Assembly (NCBI RefSeq): GCF_964340395.1
Contig: NC_135561.1
Location: 5,699,518-5,763,517, forward strand
Direction of reading: 5' to 3'
DNA from: Glandiceps talaboti
Lineage: Eukaryota > Hemichordata > Enteropneusta > Spengelidae
Length of the DNA stretch: 64,000 nt
Shown: positions 1 through 18,643 of the stretch, one piece after another
Numbering within the stretch: the stretch's first letter is position 1
Layout of the letters: each line of letters opens with the position of its first letter
The notes under the pieces: model-generated
Databases searched by the model: none
Seen by the model: only the letters and a program-made list of their open reading frames with translations
What the model was told of the DNA's origin: nothing
Program-made: the position numbers and the translations under genes

Positions 1-3000
1 GCAGTCACCCGTTCTTTACTGTTATGTGGTCTGCTCCGTACTTGATCAAATAGTCACGCACAATATCCAAACGAAGTTTTGTCAAGTTCTAGTCTAAGAG
101 CTGACTGCGATACAGAACTGTTCCTGACAGAGCGGAGAAAAACTGTCGTCTGAGGACTGTTTAGGTAAAACAACACGAGTGTGGTTAATATTTCCGACGA
201 CTGTTTATCAACGAACCAGTCATTCAATTGTTATTAGGGGTGGCATAAACACAAACACGATGTCAAGACTTCAGAACCACTTCATTGAAGAAACACCTTT
301 CGGCTATTTTCAGTAATCTACTATAAACAGTCGGATATAAACAGTGAATAATGTGTGAGGCGGATTGACTACATGACAATTTCATCCATGGTTTTCACTG
401 CATGCTCGGAAATTCAATCCGTACTTACTGATAGAGACTGAAGTTCGTTGACGACCACCTGTTTGTAAATCGAATATCCGTCCTGATAAATCTACAGACG
501 GAAGCGTAGTAGAGCACGTAAAATTACACAATTTACAATTATGGTTGTAAACGTAGTGAGTGTCTCCACTATCGACGAATATCGACCACTGTACTCGCAG
601 GTTCTGTTGCTCCGATACCAAACGTTATCAGTTCAACTTTATGAAGTCAGTCCAGTTTATATAACAAGAAGAGTCGTTGAGGTAGACAGCTGTTTGGCTC
701 GTTAAAACAATTCCTGACAGAACAAGGTGACAAATGGTCTGTCGCAACCACTGAGTGTAACATAGTCCCACCGCCCATGTAGACTGTGTGTACTGCCGTA
801 AACTGGTAATTCGTCACTCGGTCTATATTGATGGCGTGGCTGTTACAATGTTTCCCGGGGCAACGCTGACACTTAATAGCGTATTATTGAGAAATGGGGC
901 AAGTCGCCGAGCTTAGAGAAAACAATTAAAAAGTTGCCTTTTTAAATCTATCTGAATTCTTTAAACCCCACCTGGAATATCAGATTACGGTATTGTTGGC
1001 CAAAACACGTCTTATTTTACAAGTATGTTTTCACAAAGTGCCATGCAACGTGCTGCGACTGTCGTCTCAACTGACTGAGTAAACTAGTCGTCGACCGCAC
1101 TAAAAATTTTATGAGCATAAATGCGCTGCGAATTATTCACCAGTGACGGCTGAAAAGCGATACTCAGTACATACAGAGAAATATTTAGACTGTCATTTTT
1201 TTCCGCCGAGGGTTGTTTTCGCTTTCAGGTTTGGTTCTTTGTAACATCATAGGGAAATGTATAACTACAATACACACAAAACACGACGTTTTTATTTCAA
1301 TAATCTCTCACCTTTAAATACCATCAACACCATTTTCTACTTATATTGATAAAGTACTACATTGGACAATGAATAACATACTTTAATTATCGCCATATTC
1401 TATGGAGAATTAAACTTCATAAAAAAAACACAGAAATTGTTACCATTAGTGAACGATCCTTTCAAATGATTCACGTAATCGTGTTGCCATGGATATGTGA
1501 TTATATCGCCCACACTGTATGTTCTAACAAAACTATTTCGCAATTGCTAGTTTGCTATTAAATCATACACATCAGTTTAATGCATTACTGGGTTGACTAG
1601 TCGGGGTCAAATTGTATTGGGTCATTTACTTATTCATTATTTGCATATTGTGTAGTGTGTATGTGTCCTAAAGATTGGCATGAACACATGATGAAAGGAT
1701 GGCGTGCACAGGTTGGTATGAAGGTATTTTTTAATTATGATAATAAGACATATTGAGCTTAAATGTTTGTTTCCTTACTTTTTTTCTTATTTTTGGCTGT
1801 TTTTAGACAACCATTAATGGAACATATTGCTGCAACTTGGTTCAATGTAATCCAAGATTTTTTTTAGCGAATTCACTATACATCACGTAAACCGTAATAT
1901 TTATTATTTGAGTTTAGACCCATTCCATTTCATTCGACATAATACTCGAACTTGAACGAGAAGCATTTTTTTGGGTAAACTTTGACATGATTTATTTTAC
2001 CAAGTCCGGCATTGAAATCGGAGTGTGAAGTGGTTAATTAATATTTTACAGGCGTACTCTTAAATCGTATATTGGCAACGACAGATAACTTGGAATATTT
2101 CATTTGAAAGGAAACCTTTAAGGAGACGTACAGGCAGAAAAAAGGCATAATAGATTGCAATGAAACCTACCCACGCAGGTTTGTAATGTCGTAAATGTTA
2201 CACCAACACTAAAATTAATATTATGACGTTTTAAAGACTATTTATCATATTCTAACATGTCTGCAAAATTCTTTTTTGCCATTATTACATAACATTTTAC
2301 TGATATACTAGTATTAAATTCACTACAGTATCTAAGGTTATATTGTAGGTTGAATATTTCATTGATATCACGATGAAGACAGTGACCTGGTCGAAATATC
2401 TTTACAAGCTCAAATAACGAAAAACATTGATGGTCAAACACCAACGCACGGTGTCGTTAGGAGACGAATATTGGTACTAAAAAGGTAACGCTACCTAGCC
2501 TGGTAGATGGACTTACTTGTATTAACACCGCTAAGAGTCTCCTTAAATAAAACAATTGATTACTCATTGTTTTACCTTACTTCACACTTAAAGAAATTAA
2601 TGACTTTAAAACAAAACCGGTTATCTAAGTAATAGTTATTAAGAGCGGTTTGGTTTTAATCCGATTGAATCGGATTCTGGAATGATCAAAATCGTCGGTA
2701 GAAATACCATACACGTATCTAGTAACTAAAATAAGACTTGAACAATTAAAAGTGTGCCATGCAACGAGAAATGAGGTTGTACAGGTGCTGATAGTTGGAC
2801 ATTAAATATTTGTCTGGCAAAGCACAAAGTATTTATTTTCAGGAAAGAAAATGACTAAAACACCTAATCAGTTTTAATTGCTTGCTTTCTTATTTGTCAA
2901 ATGGTTATTTGATGTTCTGAGATATTACTTTTGTCATCGCATCGTAAACACAGGGTCAAATTGTATTACGACAACACATTAACTTGACGACTTTCGGTTG

Positions 3001-3044
3001 TTAGTTTCGCTGTTGACTGGGAGTTCAAGTTGTTGACACCAAAG
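1..3044. other. No recognised gene; AT-rich intergenic sequence
   Basis: ORFs here are short (up to 79 codons), lack recognisable motifs and are not linked by convincing splice sites. I see no repeat shared with the rest of the window. Confidence 0.5.
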
Positions 3045-3105
3045 TGACGTCACAATCAACAAATGTCAAAATGGCGGACAAACAAAACCAGAGATTTGAT
3101 GACGT
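3045..3105 (+). promoter_or_regulatory. Promoter-like cluster: CRE, ATGGCGG (YY1-type) and CRE-like site
   Basis: A perfect palindromic CRE (TGACGTCA, 3045-3052) is followed 14 bp later by CAAAATGGCGG (3067-3077), which fits the YY1-type element often found at metazoan transcription or translation starts. A CRE-like TGACGTAA lies near 3098-3105. The ATG at 3071 opens a short frame with a possible donor (GTAACT) after 11 codons, but I found no partner exon with matching phase. The cluster could be a promoter for the death-domain gene downstream or for an unannotated transcript. The motifs are seen; the promoter role is inferred. Confidence 0.3.
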
Positions 3106-3717
3106 AACTTGTTTAAGCTTAAACATTAAATCTACGAGTTCTTTTGGAAAGCTTGTCGGTTTGAAGTGATTGTTGTGTTATGCTAACTCCACACAGTCAC
3201 CGAATTAATCCCGTAAACATGGCATTAATCTAGCAAGGTACTTCATTTTCAAAACACACTTCAAGTCGGCATCGTTGTTGAACTGCGATAGGATTTGTAG
3301 CATACTCAACGCCAACCCGAGTGTTCCGTCGTAATTAATTTTATTGTCTAGTTACGAGGTTTACAACAACTGAGGTATTTGGCTCCGGATTTTAATTTGG
3401 ATCAGGTCCAATGTTTTATCGGTAAACATAGAAAAAACAGTTGATTGTTAAAACAATGCAATTAATAATCATAAATAACGCGCAATACTTAGCGAATCCG
3501 TCTTCCACTTCGAACCCAAGTCAATACCTGGTCCAATGTATATATTTATATTTCAAGATTGCGTGAGGGGTTTTGTAATTGCCAAATAACGTCAACCCCT
3601 TAACAATCTTTGCTTTGTTGAATGAAATTGTACAGCTACAGAGTATTAGGCCAAAAGAAGAAATAATTGTTTCTGGTCTGCGCGCATTCTCGCGTACGTG
3701 TTTGTTCCGGCTGGCAG

Positions 3718-3903
3718 TCTGCAGATCCCGGGGAAAACACAAAAATAACCCTCCCTACATTAATTACTGCTTCAGTGAAGACAACTGCAGAGCCAAACGT
3801 GCACAAGCAAATTACATCTGTCCCACATACACACTTGCTCTAAAGTACTAAATAAAAAGACCAGTAACTGCCATAAATAGTAGACTGAGTGACAGGTTTG
3901 TCA
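3718..3903 (-). repeat. Inverted copy of the 33-35 kb interspersed repeat
   Basis: The reverse complement of this stretch matches 33,128-33,325 and 34,690-34,870. All three share a block with a Pst-like CTGCAG, the text for 'TTTAGTACTTTAGAGCAAGTG' and the 'GTGGGTTATTTTTGTGTTTG' region. Indels are few but substitutions are many, so the copies are old. This shows a dispersed family, not only a local duplication. The short ORFs on both strands here are products of the repeat. Confidence 0.75.
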
Positions 3904-5012
3904 ATTAATTTTTAAAATCGTGTCGTCGGACCACTTTTGACACATTTTTTGCCTAAGGGTTCTTTAATGATTCTTTCATTACTGTTTTATCATTAATACG
4001 CAAGGATATTAGAGTTTTCCGTGATTCTCCACATGTATGTATGTCGCCAATAACTACAAGTAACTGTAAGACTGAACGAATCTCAAGTGTGGTTCTTTAT
4101 ATTCACTGAGAATCCACGGTAGTGACTGGCAACGAACTTCTAGGTTAGGTAACAGACTGAACACGTATACCATGTATACACACTGTACTACAAGACCCCG
4201 GTGATTGGAAGGCGCCCCCGTCGACGACAAAATGAGAGTCTTCGATAATGATGATATGAGGAGCAAGAGAGGAAATTGGAAACGTGATGTCGTCATGGCC
4301 TAAAACATGGAAATTTAACGCGCCATTGTATCATGAGTCCCACCAACGTATAACTTTACTAGATTTTCCGTAAACTTTGACCTAACCCTAAATTCGTTCC
4401 GGTCTGTGTACCATGGCGGGATACAGTTGTTTAGCACTAAACAATAACGCCACAACAGACATAAAAGGTGGAGGGATATTTAAACAAAGCAGTCTGACTT
4501 GTTGGCTTGCTCAACACCCAGGCTCAACGCGCAATAGAGACAACATTCTAGATTCGACTACAGTGACTGTACCAAAAGTACACATAACTTGATCTCAAAC
4601 GAAATATCTGGTTGGCCAGACAGGATGTGAAATGTCCTTCATTATCCAATAAAAATGATCGGTTAATTTGATACAGGTTGCTATTTTGTTTTCTCCTCGC
4701 CAAGTTTTCGTTTCTATTGTGGGTATTTTATTGCTACTGTTTTCGTTGAAATCGAATGCGTCACGGGATATATCGTGTTCTTTGAGACAAAAGCCCGACA
4801 GTGAAGCAGAATTATAAAGCAGTTAAAATTACGAGTATCGAAGTCTTGTTTCTCATGCAAATAAGCAAACGTTTTGAAAAAGAGTCTTGTTGGGAAGGTG
4901 CAACTCTGGTCTATCGTCTTTCATGAATTCAATTAAATCACTGGTTGTGACCGGTTATTCTAGATGAAGAAACAGTTTTGCGTTACCTCTTTTGCACGCC
5001 AAATTCTCCAAA

Positions 5013-5046
5013 ATGGCGGAGTTGTCCGCAAGGATGGAGGAGCACG
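5013..5046 (+). CDS. Possible first coding exon of the death-domain gene
   Basis: An ATG in strong context (CAAAATGGCGG) encodes MAELSARMEEH plus one base and runs into a good donor, GTAAGG at 5047. The exon ends in phase 1. The death-domain exon, if spliced at the AG ending at 11,792, starts with the two bases needed to complete the codon (G+GT, Gly), and the frame stays open. Joining them removes a 6.7-kb intron and gives an 810-residue protein. Phase fit is a one-in-three coincidence, so this link is plausible but not proven. If it is wrong, translation may start at the ATG at 11,807. Confidence 0.35.
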
Positions 5047-5209
5047 GTAAGGAAAACTTTTTCTTTTTCCTACCTCATGCTAAAGAAGCTTCTATCCAGA
5101 CCATTGCGTTTAAAGTCATTACGCACATCTCTTACTTTTGGAACATTTGTTGTAAGAAAATCCATCGAAACCATAGATAATCGTATAAACAGTGAACAAC
5201 ATCAGTGAA

Positions 5210-8200
5210 CTAGGCTTTCAAAGATCTTTAAAGGCAAAACCTACGCCTCTCAAGTTTTGGAGAAGTTGTCGTATTTACACGATCTATTGTTTACACCAAA
5301 AAGATATCGCCACAGATTTTTCTCTCTTAAAATCAGAAAGGAAATAATAATTAGTATCCTTGTTTTTGTTAACTGCCTTTATGTGACGGAATTATGAGGA
5401 GTTTACTGGCATAGACAGATCGATTGTGGCGTTGGCAACCCGTCCTTATGAAAGCTTGCTGCTTGGTGATTGCGATAAAGCGTTGACCCCCCCCCCCTCC
5501 CCGGTCCCTCATAAATCACTTTTGGAATTATTTTCGAAAGAGTGTCGTTTATAGTTACCTCATTATCTATTCCATTCAATATATACCTGATTTTCTTTTT
5601 TTTAAAAGTCCATATGGGTCGAATTTTACATTGATTTAGAAAGTAAAAACGTAGGCCGAAATGGACAAAACGATGTCGAAGAAATTGCAACTTTTGTTGT
5701 ACTATTTTGATGAGCTTCTATGTAACTATTAATATGCCGCCCTTTTCAAATTTGTAAGTTATTTTGTATTATGAAAAATTCACAAACAGGTTAAAGCTGT
5801 ACTAGCTGCAACCGGAATGATTTTTTCAAGTTAGTCATAATATCGTACACCCTACAGTCGAATCATCGGTGAGTAAACGTATTCATGTAGCGGTACACAT
5901 GATATAATACAGTAAATACAATCCAATTGATTCTAGGGCCGCACCCTAAAATCAGTGCCCCCCAAAGCAATCACGATGTCAACTTGTTACTGTAATACGC
6001 TTGGGTAAAATCAACCCGGCCTCTAATTAAATATACAATATCTGTTTCCTTATGTTTCCTTTTCCAATTTTCAGTGAATATATTGTTGGTTGTCTGATTG
6101 AAAAATATTACTCCATAGTTACAGTTAGTGCAACTTTACTAACTTTCATTCTGAATTGATGATTTTCGGCTAACTTTTCCTGTACATCACAAACTTTTCG
6201 ACAAATATTTTGCCTAAAATATTCGTTCGCGTTATTCTTTAGCTCATTCCGATCATTTGACATTTTAGGTCAATTTTTATTGCAGTAAGTAATACCTAGT
6301 TTATTCGTACCAGAATTTTAGTTATTACAAGATTTACAAAAAGATCATAGAAAACAGAGTCTAAAAATAGCAATTCATAAATGACATAAAGCCGGAGTCG
6401 CCATATTTGTCACCGGTTAAGGGTTAAAATCAATCATGACATGACGAAGTTCTCTGGTAATGCGTTTCCGACGTATCAAGCCATTTATGTTGTATGATAT
6501 ATTGTCGGAAGGAAACACTAATAAATCTCTTTCCAGAAATGTTACTTTGGGAAGTGTATGATATATAGTGTTAGTCATATATACACAGTTGTGGTTGTGA
6601 TTGCCGAGTGTAAATGCAGCTCAAGCGTTCATAGTCTTTTAAGCTTTGTTTTTTTAGTCTAAATGAAACTCAGCAATCAAACTAAATATATTGTAAATAA
6701 ACATAAGCTTAGAATTAATTAAACCAATCTAAATTACATATATGAATTATCACTTTAATTAAAATGCTATAGAATGAATAAATTTAATTAAAGTACCCTT
6801 CGTGGATATTTTAAAATATTTAGTAATCGTTTAATTAAAGTGTTCTTTTGGATCAAACTTTAATCAAAATGCTTTTTTAATTAAATTTATGAAAATGGCG
6901 TTTATATTCAATAAACAATCTAAAGTGGAACACAAATATTATTGCAATTTATAAATTAAGCTATGTAGCTGGTTAACTTTAGGTAATTATTAAAGGTTGC
7001 AGTATACCAAATCACAGAAAGAACAAGTCCTGAACATTGTGTGATACCCCGCCTTCACGTATTCATTACAGAAATACAATTAGTTAAATCATTTTGATTA
7101 GTTTTAATGTTCTGCATAGTGCAATATTTAGTAATTACGGTGGTCGTTAATAATTGAAAAATCGAAATGTTGAACATGACGCAACGGTTGCCTTTTAACT
7201 CGTACAATTTGTAATATCTATAATTCTGTAATGGAAATGTCCTTTAGCATTTGCCGCTTTCTTTGAGTCGTTGATTATATTGGAAATCGTTTCTGAATAT
7301 AAACATCGGGCTCACCCTAACGCGTGACGTTGACAAGGTAAGGTTTTTTTACAAACGGAAACAAGTTTCATTTCATAAATACTTTATTTTCTTGATATTC
7401 AAATTCTATACCCGTCGGGGTTTGCCTAGCATGTACCAAACTAAAGAGTACACATTAAATAAGATTTAATGGTAATCAATTAATTGATTAACTTTCCGAT
7501 GTTTACGTGATCTGTCTTGGAATAAAAAACACTGGTCTACTCGATGACGCATTTAGACGGACGCATCCTTCAAGTCGAGATGAATTAACAAAAACACGAA
7601 CTAAAACCGGTTACCATTGAAATAAAATATATATATGGGATACAGTAATTAAAACGAGGTCAATATTATAGTAAGCATCTAGTAGTTAACCGGTTGGAGA
7701 CCATAAACTTTCGATAGCCGGAATATTTCATGATCAAATAATGACGACTTTTTGGAAAACCATAAGTTTAAAGATGGCTGAAAAGTTAAAGAAAATTGAT
7801 ATCGTCAGCATACCATATCCACTCCTGGAAAACAATTAACACTGAAATAACGACCAGAGATAAAAAACAAAAACAAACATAATTTGCTATAATGATAATA
7901 GAGTATGGAAAACGACAGGAGCAATATAAATACGTCATCGGTGTTCATTATAAAAATTGTCCCTCCCTGGCTCGCATATTTGAACTTGAGTGTAGTTCAA
8001 ATGAACCGTGAACCGTGAACTTGAGTGTAGTTCAAATGATGAACATTTTACAACATTGTATCTCACCGCGAATTTTTTTTTTTTGCGTATCTGTTTTGCT
8101 TTCTTAAAAAGCTACTCCGACCCGTCTATATGTGGGTGAAATGCTGTGACTGGGTCATAGTGCATTTATTTTAATAACACTGATGAAATATTGGCACATG

Positions 8201-8270
8201 AGAAATTGGTTTATGCAGGAAGGCGATATTAAGTAACTGGAATACAGCAAACACTTTAATATTTAATGTT
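5210..8270. other. No gene seen; AT-rich with clustered TTAATTAA-type motifs
   Basis: Only shadow-length ORFs occur. 6,700-6,900 holds about five near-copies of a TTTAATTAAA motif spaced at roughly 50 bp. At 7,981-8,039 a segment of about 24 bp (GAACTTGAGTGTAGTTCAAA and neighbours) is tandemly duplicated. A poly-C run lies near 5,487 and a poly-T run near 8,073. Confidence 0.45.
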
Positions 8271-8279
8271 AAAAGCGTG

Positions 8280-8477
8280 TCATTTCACCGCGATATAGTC
8301 TACGTTCCCAGGGTCGATCGGTGTTTGCTGTGTAGTCTCTGGGTTATCTACACGACAACACTGCTCTGAGCTGACGGTACACATAGAATATGCCAGCACG
8401 ACTGATCGTGGAGGATTCCTACTACTGTTCAATCGTCTGTCATAGTGCACCTCTACTTGATGGAAACACGTTTCCAA
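8280..8477 (-). CDS. Possible minus-strand coding fragment, unrecognised
   Basis: This 65-codon frame has a protein-like composition (charged and polar residues with four Cys, ending NVDYIAVK then TGA). It opens with TTG rather than ATG, so if real it is an internal or terminal exon. A weak acceptor-like AG lies just inside its 5' end. It shares strand with the fragment at 9,143-9,442, and the two might be pieces of one gene or pseudogene. I do not recognise the family. Chance cannot be excluded. Confidence 0.2.
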   Translation of the reverse strand: METCFHQVEVHYDRRLNSSRNPPRSVVLAYSMCTVSSEQCCRVDNPETTQQTPIDPGNVDYIAVK

Positions 8478-8715
8478 TAGTCGGATTGTTGGACGAATCT
8501 AGAAATCTCGGTAACTATATTCTCATGCAAGTCTTTATGTGCTGACATTTTGTATAACTTGAACCATGCGATCTAATGATAGTGCTAAGTAAAATGGACA
8601 GCGATATAAATACAAGTTCTTCAAAAAGTTTATTTAACCAGGATGATTTGATTCATGCTGGAGGACGAGTGAGACAAGGGAGAAAGTATATCGACAAAAT
8701 ATATAGACAAATAAG

Positions 8716-8748
<33 letters not shown>

Positions 8749-8872
8749 GGGCAGACAGGCAGGCAGGCAGACAGACAGATAAGTAGACAGATACTGATAC
8801 AATTAGAGACATACATACATACATACATACATACATACATACATACATACATACATACATACATACATACAA

Positions 8873-8900
<28 letters not shown>
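8716..8900. repeat. Compound AGAC/GGCA and ACAT tetranucleotide microsatellite
   Basis: An AGAC run with interspersed GGCA units (8716-8779) passes into about 22 ACAT units (8811-8900). The open frames across it on both strands are low-complexity artefacts. Confidence 0.95.
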
Positions 8901-8905
<5 letters not shown>

Positions 8906-9142
8906 CAGATAGACACTTTTCTAAACATCAACTTTATTGTCCAAAATTTTTTTTTGATATTTTTATCTTGCGTGCTCGTTTGTTTGCATTTTGTTTCGGC
9001 GACTATATTCTGTAAACAGACGAGTAAGACGGTATTCGGAAAGTTTACTTCCTGTCGATAGAAACCTTAAGTAACAGTATTAGTGAGCTCGATGATAGAT
9101 CTCCCGATTCAGAATCACTGCCTAGGTCAGTGTGGGTATATG

Positions 9143-9442
9143 TCACGTATAATGTCTATGAAACATTGCTTCTAAATGACTATACAAAACGTGACCTTTT
9201 GGTAACCCGACATCATCATAGAAAGCCTCAACACAGACCTGGTACACCACTAGATTCACTTGTTCCTCTACTCTGTTGGAGAGCTGTGTAGTTCCCTGTA
9301 AAATGTCATGGCTTGATATAGGATTGCCATCGACAGGTGATGTATAAACACATTTATATATATTATTACCAAGGAGCGGAAATTTGTAGTGCAACTCGAA
9401 CTTAATTTCACCGGCAGGGACTAAACTGATAACCCGAGGCAA
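9143..9442 (-). CDS. Possible minus-strand exon or pseudogene fragment, unrecognised
   Basis: A 99-codon frame starts with TTG and ends in TGA. The predicted peptide looks globular: alternating hydrophobic stretches such as IKFELHYKFPLL and NLVVYQVCVEAF, few low-complexity residues, and two Cys. There is no ATG at the start, and acceptor candidates (AG) lie within the first codons, so an internal or last exon is more likely than a complete gene. No family was recognised. Without a homology search this is a candidate only. Confidence 0.25.
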   Translation of the reverse strand: MPRVISLVPAGEIKFELHYKFPLLGNNIYKCVYTSPVDGNPISSHDILQGTTQLSNRVEEQVNLVVYQVCVEAFYDDVGLPKGHVLYSHLEAMFHRHYT

Positions 9443-9444
9443 TC

Positions 9445-11560
9445 AGTCGACACAGGTAAAACCCAACCTGTCTATTTTCCGGTGTATCAGATCATAACGT
9501 ACATCTGCGCACACTCATATAGTATGACGAACCTGACTGTAAACTGCATGTACAGTGAATGGAGATTTGTTAATGGACTGTACTTGTAACTAATGCGATG
9601 AGTTAATTAGTCAATGCTGAAATGTAAATGTTGAAGGAGTTTTGCAGTTAGTGTAACCCAATGTGCAATCAGCTGTATCGTTGCAATTAAGCCATTTCAG
9701 TGTATTCACATAGTGTGTAAATGTTTTTGATGAAAAGACTAAGATTAATCCTTATTATAGATTTAAAGTTGAAAGTAGAGACCGCTTTATCTTTTCATAC
9801 AGTAGCGAACCTGGTCGCCAAGTCGCTGACTTGTTGGTAACCTTTTCAGACTTGCATTTGTATAGTGTACGTTGTTACTAAAGTGTGCAATTTCACCCCC
9901 TCACGATCACCGCATAGTCGAGTTATTTACACACATCATCAGAATATGGCGTAGCAGCGATATCCACTTAAAGTTAAAAGACAACTGCTGCTATTATCCG
10001 AACTAGGTTTTAAATAAGTCACTCTTTTGATTACCATATATAACTTACTAAATGGGACCATTAATTCGCACCAGAGGTTTCAGCCGTCAGAACAGTGCGA
10101 CTCTGTTATGATTTAGGACGATATATTGCCCGGGGCAGCCTCCTCATTTTGACGTGAGTCAGTCGATCGATTGTTAGATGATTGATACGATTGTTGCCAT
10201 TTGCTAGTTGTTTAATGGTTTCAACCTCGAGGTCATCCAACATGTTTTTCTCCTTTATGTATAACCTAGCTTTTATTCGTTGCGAAAGGCTCGTTTGTCA
10301 GTCATTAGTTTGTTGCCATAGGTATTGGATTTTAAATAAAATCATAAGTTTGTTATTTGTTGGTGTTTGATTCAAGGTCACGTAGATCAGGTCTAGCTAT
10401 GTACGTGGATAGGAGTGGGCTTGAAATTTGAACTTGACCTTATATATCGTTTTGGAGTTTAATTTGTCAACCGATATACCCAGGCTTGAGTAAGTGACAG
10501 AGAAATTGTACAAACTTTTGAACTTTGTTTTAACATTGACTAAGAAACCAAAGTTAGTTAACTGATCTATGTTACACATTTGTCACTATAAGTCGTACAT
10601 TCTCTTTTTTCAGAATGACACATCTTGTGTCAGCTTTGTCCTCTATAATTAAAGTTTTCCGATTTTCCTGAATTTAAAAGATCACATTACCGTGGATGTT
10701 ATCACGAGTTCAAAAAATAAAATAAAATAAAAACCCCAAGGTTGGCCTAACATCAGCTTTGACAGTTTTTTCCTAGGTGGTAAACTCCTTACTTGAACAA
10801 TTATTTCAAAATGTTGATTCCGAATTCTGATTTTTAGACTATGTAACTTTATCATGTGATTCGTTAGTCGGGCGTATGTATTTTAATTTTCATAATACGC
10901 ATTTGTATAGACAGGGGTAGGTAAACCTTTTTTAGCGGCGATCCAAATATCGTTCGCTGCGCACGACGGTTAACGAAACAATTGCTAAGCCTAAGAAAGG
11001 GGGAAACAAGAAATAGCTCGGTTTGAGGTACTTTATAAAATTATTCTGTCATCATCTTGTACACAACCCATGTACTGTAATCTGATGAAGCTTAGAGCAC
11101 ATTCATGACTTTGTCGCCATGATTGTGCAGAGCTCAAATATGCTTGTGTCAAATATAGATTATATAATTTTATTTCATTATTAATTTACATATTTTGAAA
11201 TGTCCAACTTATCTACTTTTAATAAATGGTATTGATTCAAATCCAAATTATGAAATTCAATACCGTCGCCATGATTTTGCAGAGCTCAAATGTGCTTGTG
11301 TTAAATTTGAAGCAGTAAACTGGAGTAGCTGGGGTAAAAACCTACGTTGTTCAGTAGGGTCAAACTGAATACCCTCATTTCCGTTCACACCTGGCTGGTT
11401 TAATTAGACCCAGTCAGCGCCAGACGGTAATTGAATCTAGACTCAGTAAAAGGCAAATACCATTGAGTTAACTGCTCTGCCAAGGATACCTAGTTATACT
11501 CCCTATCATCGTCAATCGACTTTTACATTGTGTTTCTTTAAATCACCTCTGTCAGTTGTT
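9445..11560. other. No gene seen; contains a ~47-bp direct repeat
   Basis: No convincing exons are present. A block containing CGCCATGATT and GCAGAGCTCAAAT occurs at about 11,113-11,160 and again at 11,265-11,312, about 150 bp apart with a few differences. Confidence 0.45.
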
Positions 11561-11569
11561 TTTGTTTTT

Positions 11570-11591
11570 GTTGTTGTTGTTGTTGTTGTTG
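11570..11591. repeat. GTT trinucleotide microsatellite
   Basis: About seven TTG/GTT units lie just upstream of the death-domain exon. The leucine/valine-rich ORFs here come from this run. Confidence 0.85.
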
Positions 11592-11792
11592 ATTTGTTTA
11601 TGTGTGTGTTTGTTTCTTTTCGTCGCCCTTTATCAAATCGACTATTTACAGTTTCCGGCGTACGAATCTATCGATTTAGATCGGCTTGGTTTGGATTCGA
11701 TCGATACAACTCGACTTAATTCAATACGACCAAGCAAACTTAGCAGGCCAAACCATAACAAAACATCAATCTACATATTTACAGGTTGACAG

Positions 11793-17827
<6,035 letters not shown>

Positions 17828-18605
17828 ACCAGTCGAGGTTGGAAAGTAACACAAAATCTCCCAAGCTAAGGATTTCAACGTATGCCATTGGTAGTGGCAT
17901 GAAATCAAACCTATCGAACCTTTTTGCCAGTACTACCATCACACTCACACTCTGATTCTACAAAGCTGACGTCACATCCACATTATATGATCGATGACAG
18001 TCAATGGATGACGTCATTATACGCGAACTTGAAAAGTATACACTTCAAAAAGAAACGTCAGGTCTAATACTGGCTTCGTATTTGGTAAAATATTCCAATG
18101 TCTGAACTGACCTGTCACATTGACAAACAGAAATTGATTACTGAAAAAAATGACGATGCTGGACTAAAATACTCATGCTGTATAAGGTAATCATCAAAAG
18201 CCGAGTATCAGTTTATTATCATGCCTTTCTTTCATTGCCAGACCGCTATGTGAATTAATTCGGAGAGGGCATATATATGCTAGACAGTGTAGCACTCTAT
18301 AACGATGATACACTAAGTGGGAATGTATACGTATGATTATTATATTTATTTTGATAACAGTTTAAATGCCTATATCTAGTAAAATTTAAAATGACGATTT
18401 TACTTGGAAAGTGATCTTGAACAGTTTAGATCCAAGCACGAACACTGTATTCTGATTAAGGTGATCTAAATATTCATTATCGCTCACTTCAAGTTGACCT
18501 CTGTTCGTTGAGCTGCATATTTTAGCTGCCTGTGTGTCAACGTTCATCTGCAAGTAAGGATTCTATACTAAGTCTTGATCTATCTCAACACATATATGTA
18601 CAGAT

Positions 18606-18643
<38 letters not shown>

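Noticed and set aside
3071-3103. ATGGCGG start with donor-like GTAACT as a first exon of the death-domain gene
   Set aside because: It would end in phase 0 and does not match the phase 1 entry of the death-domain exon.
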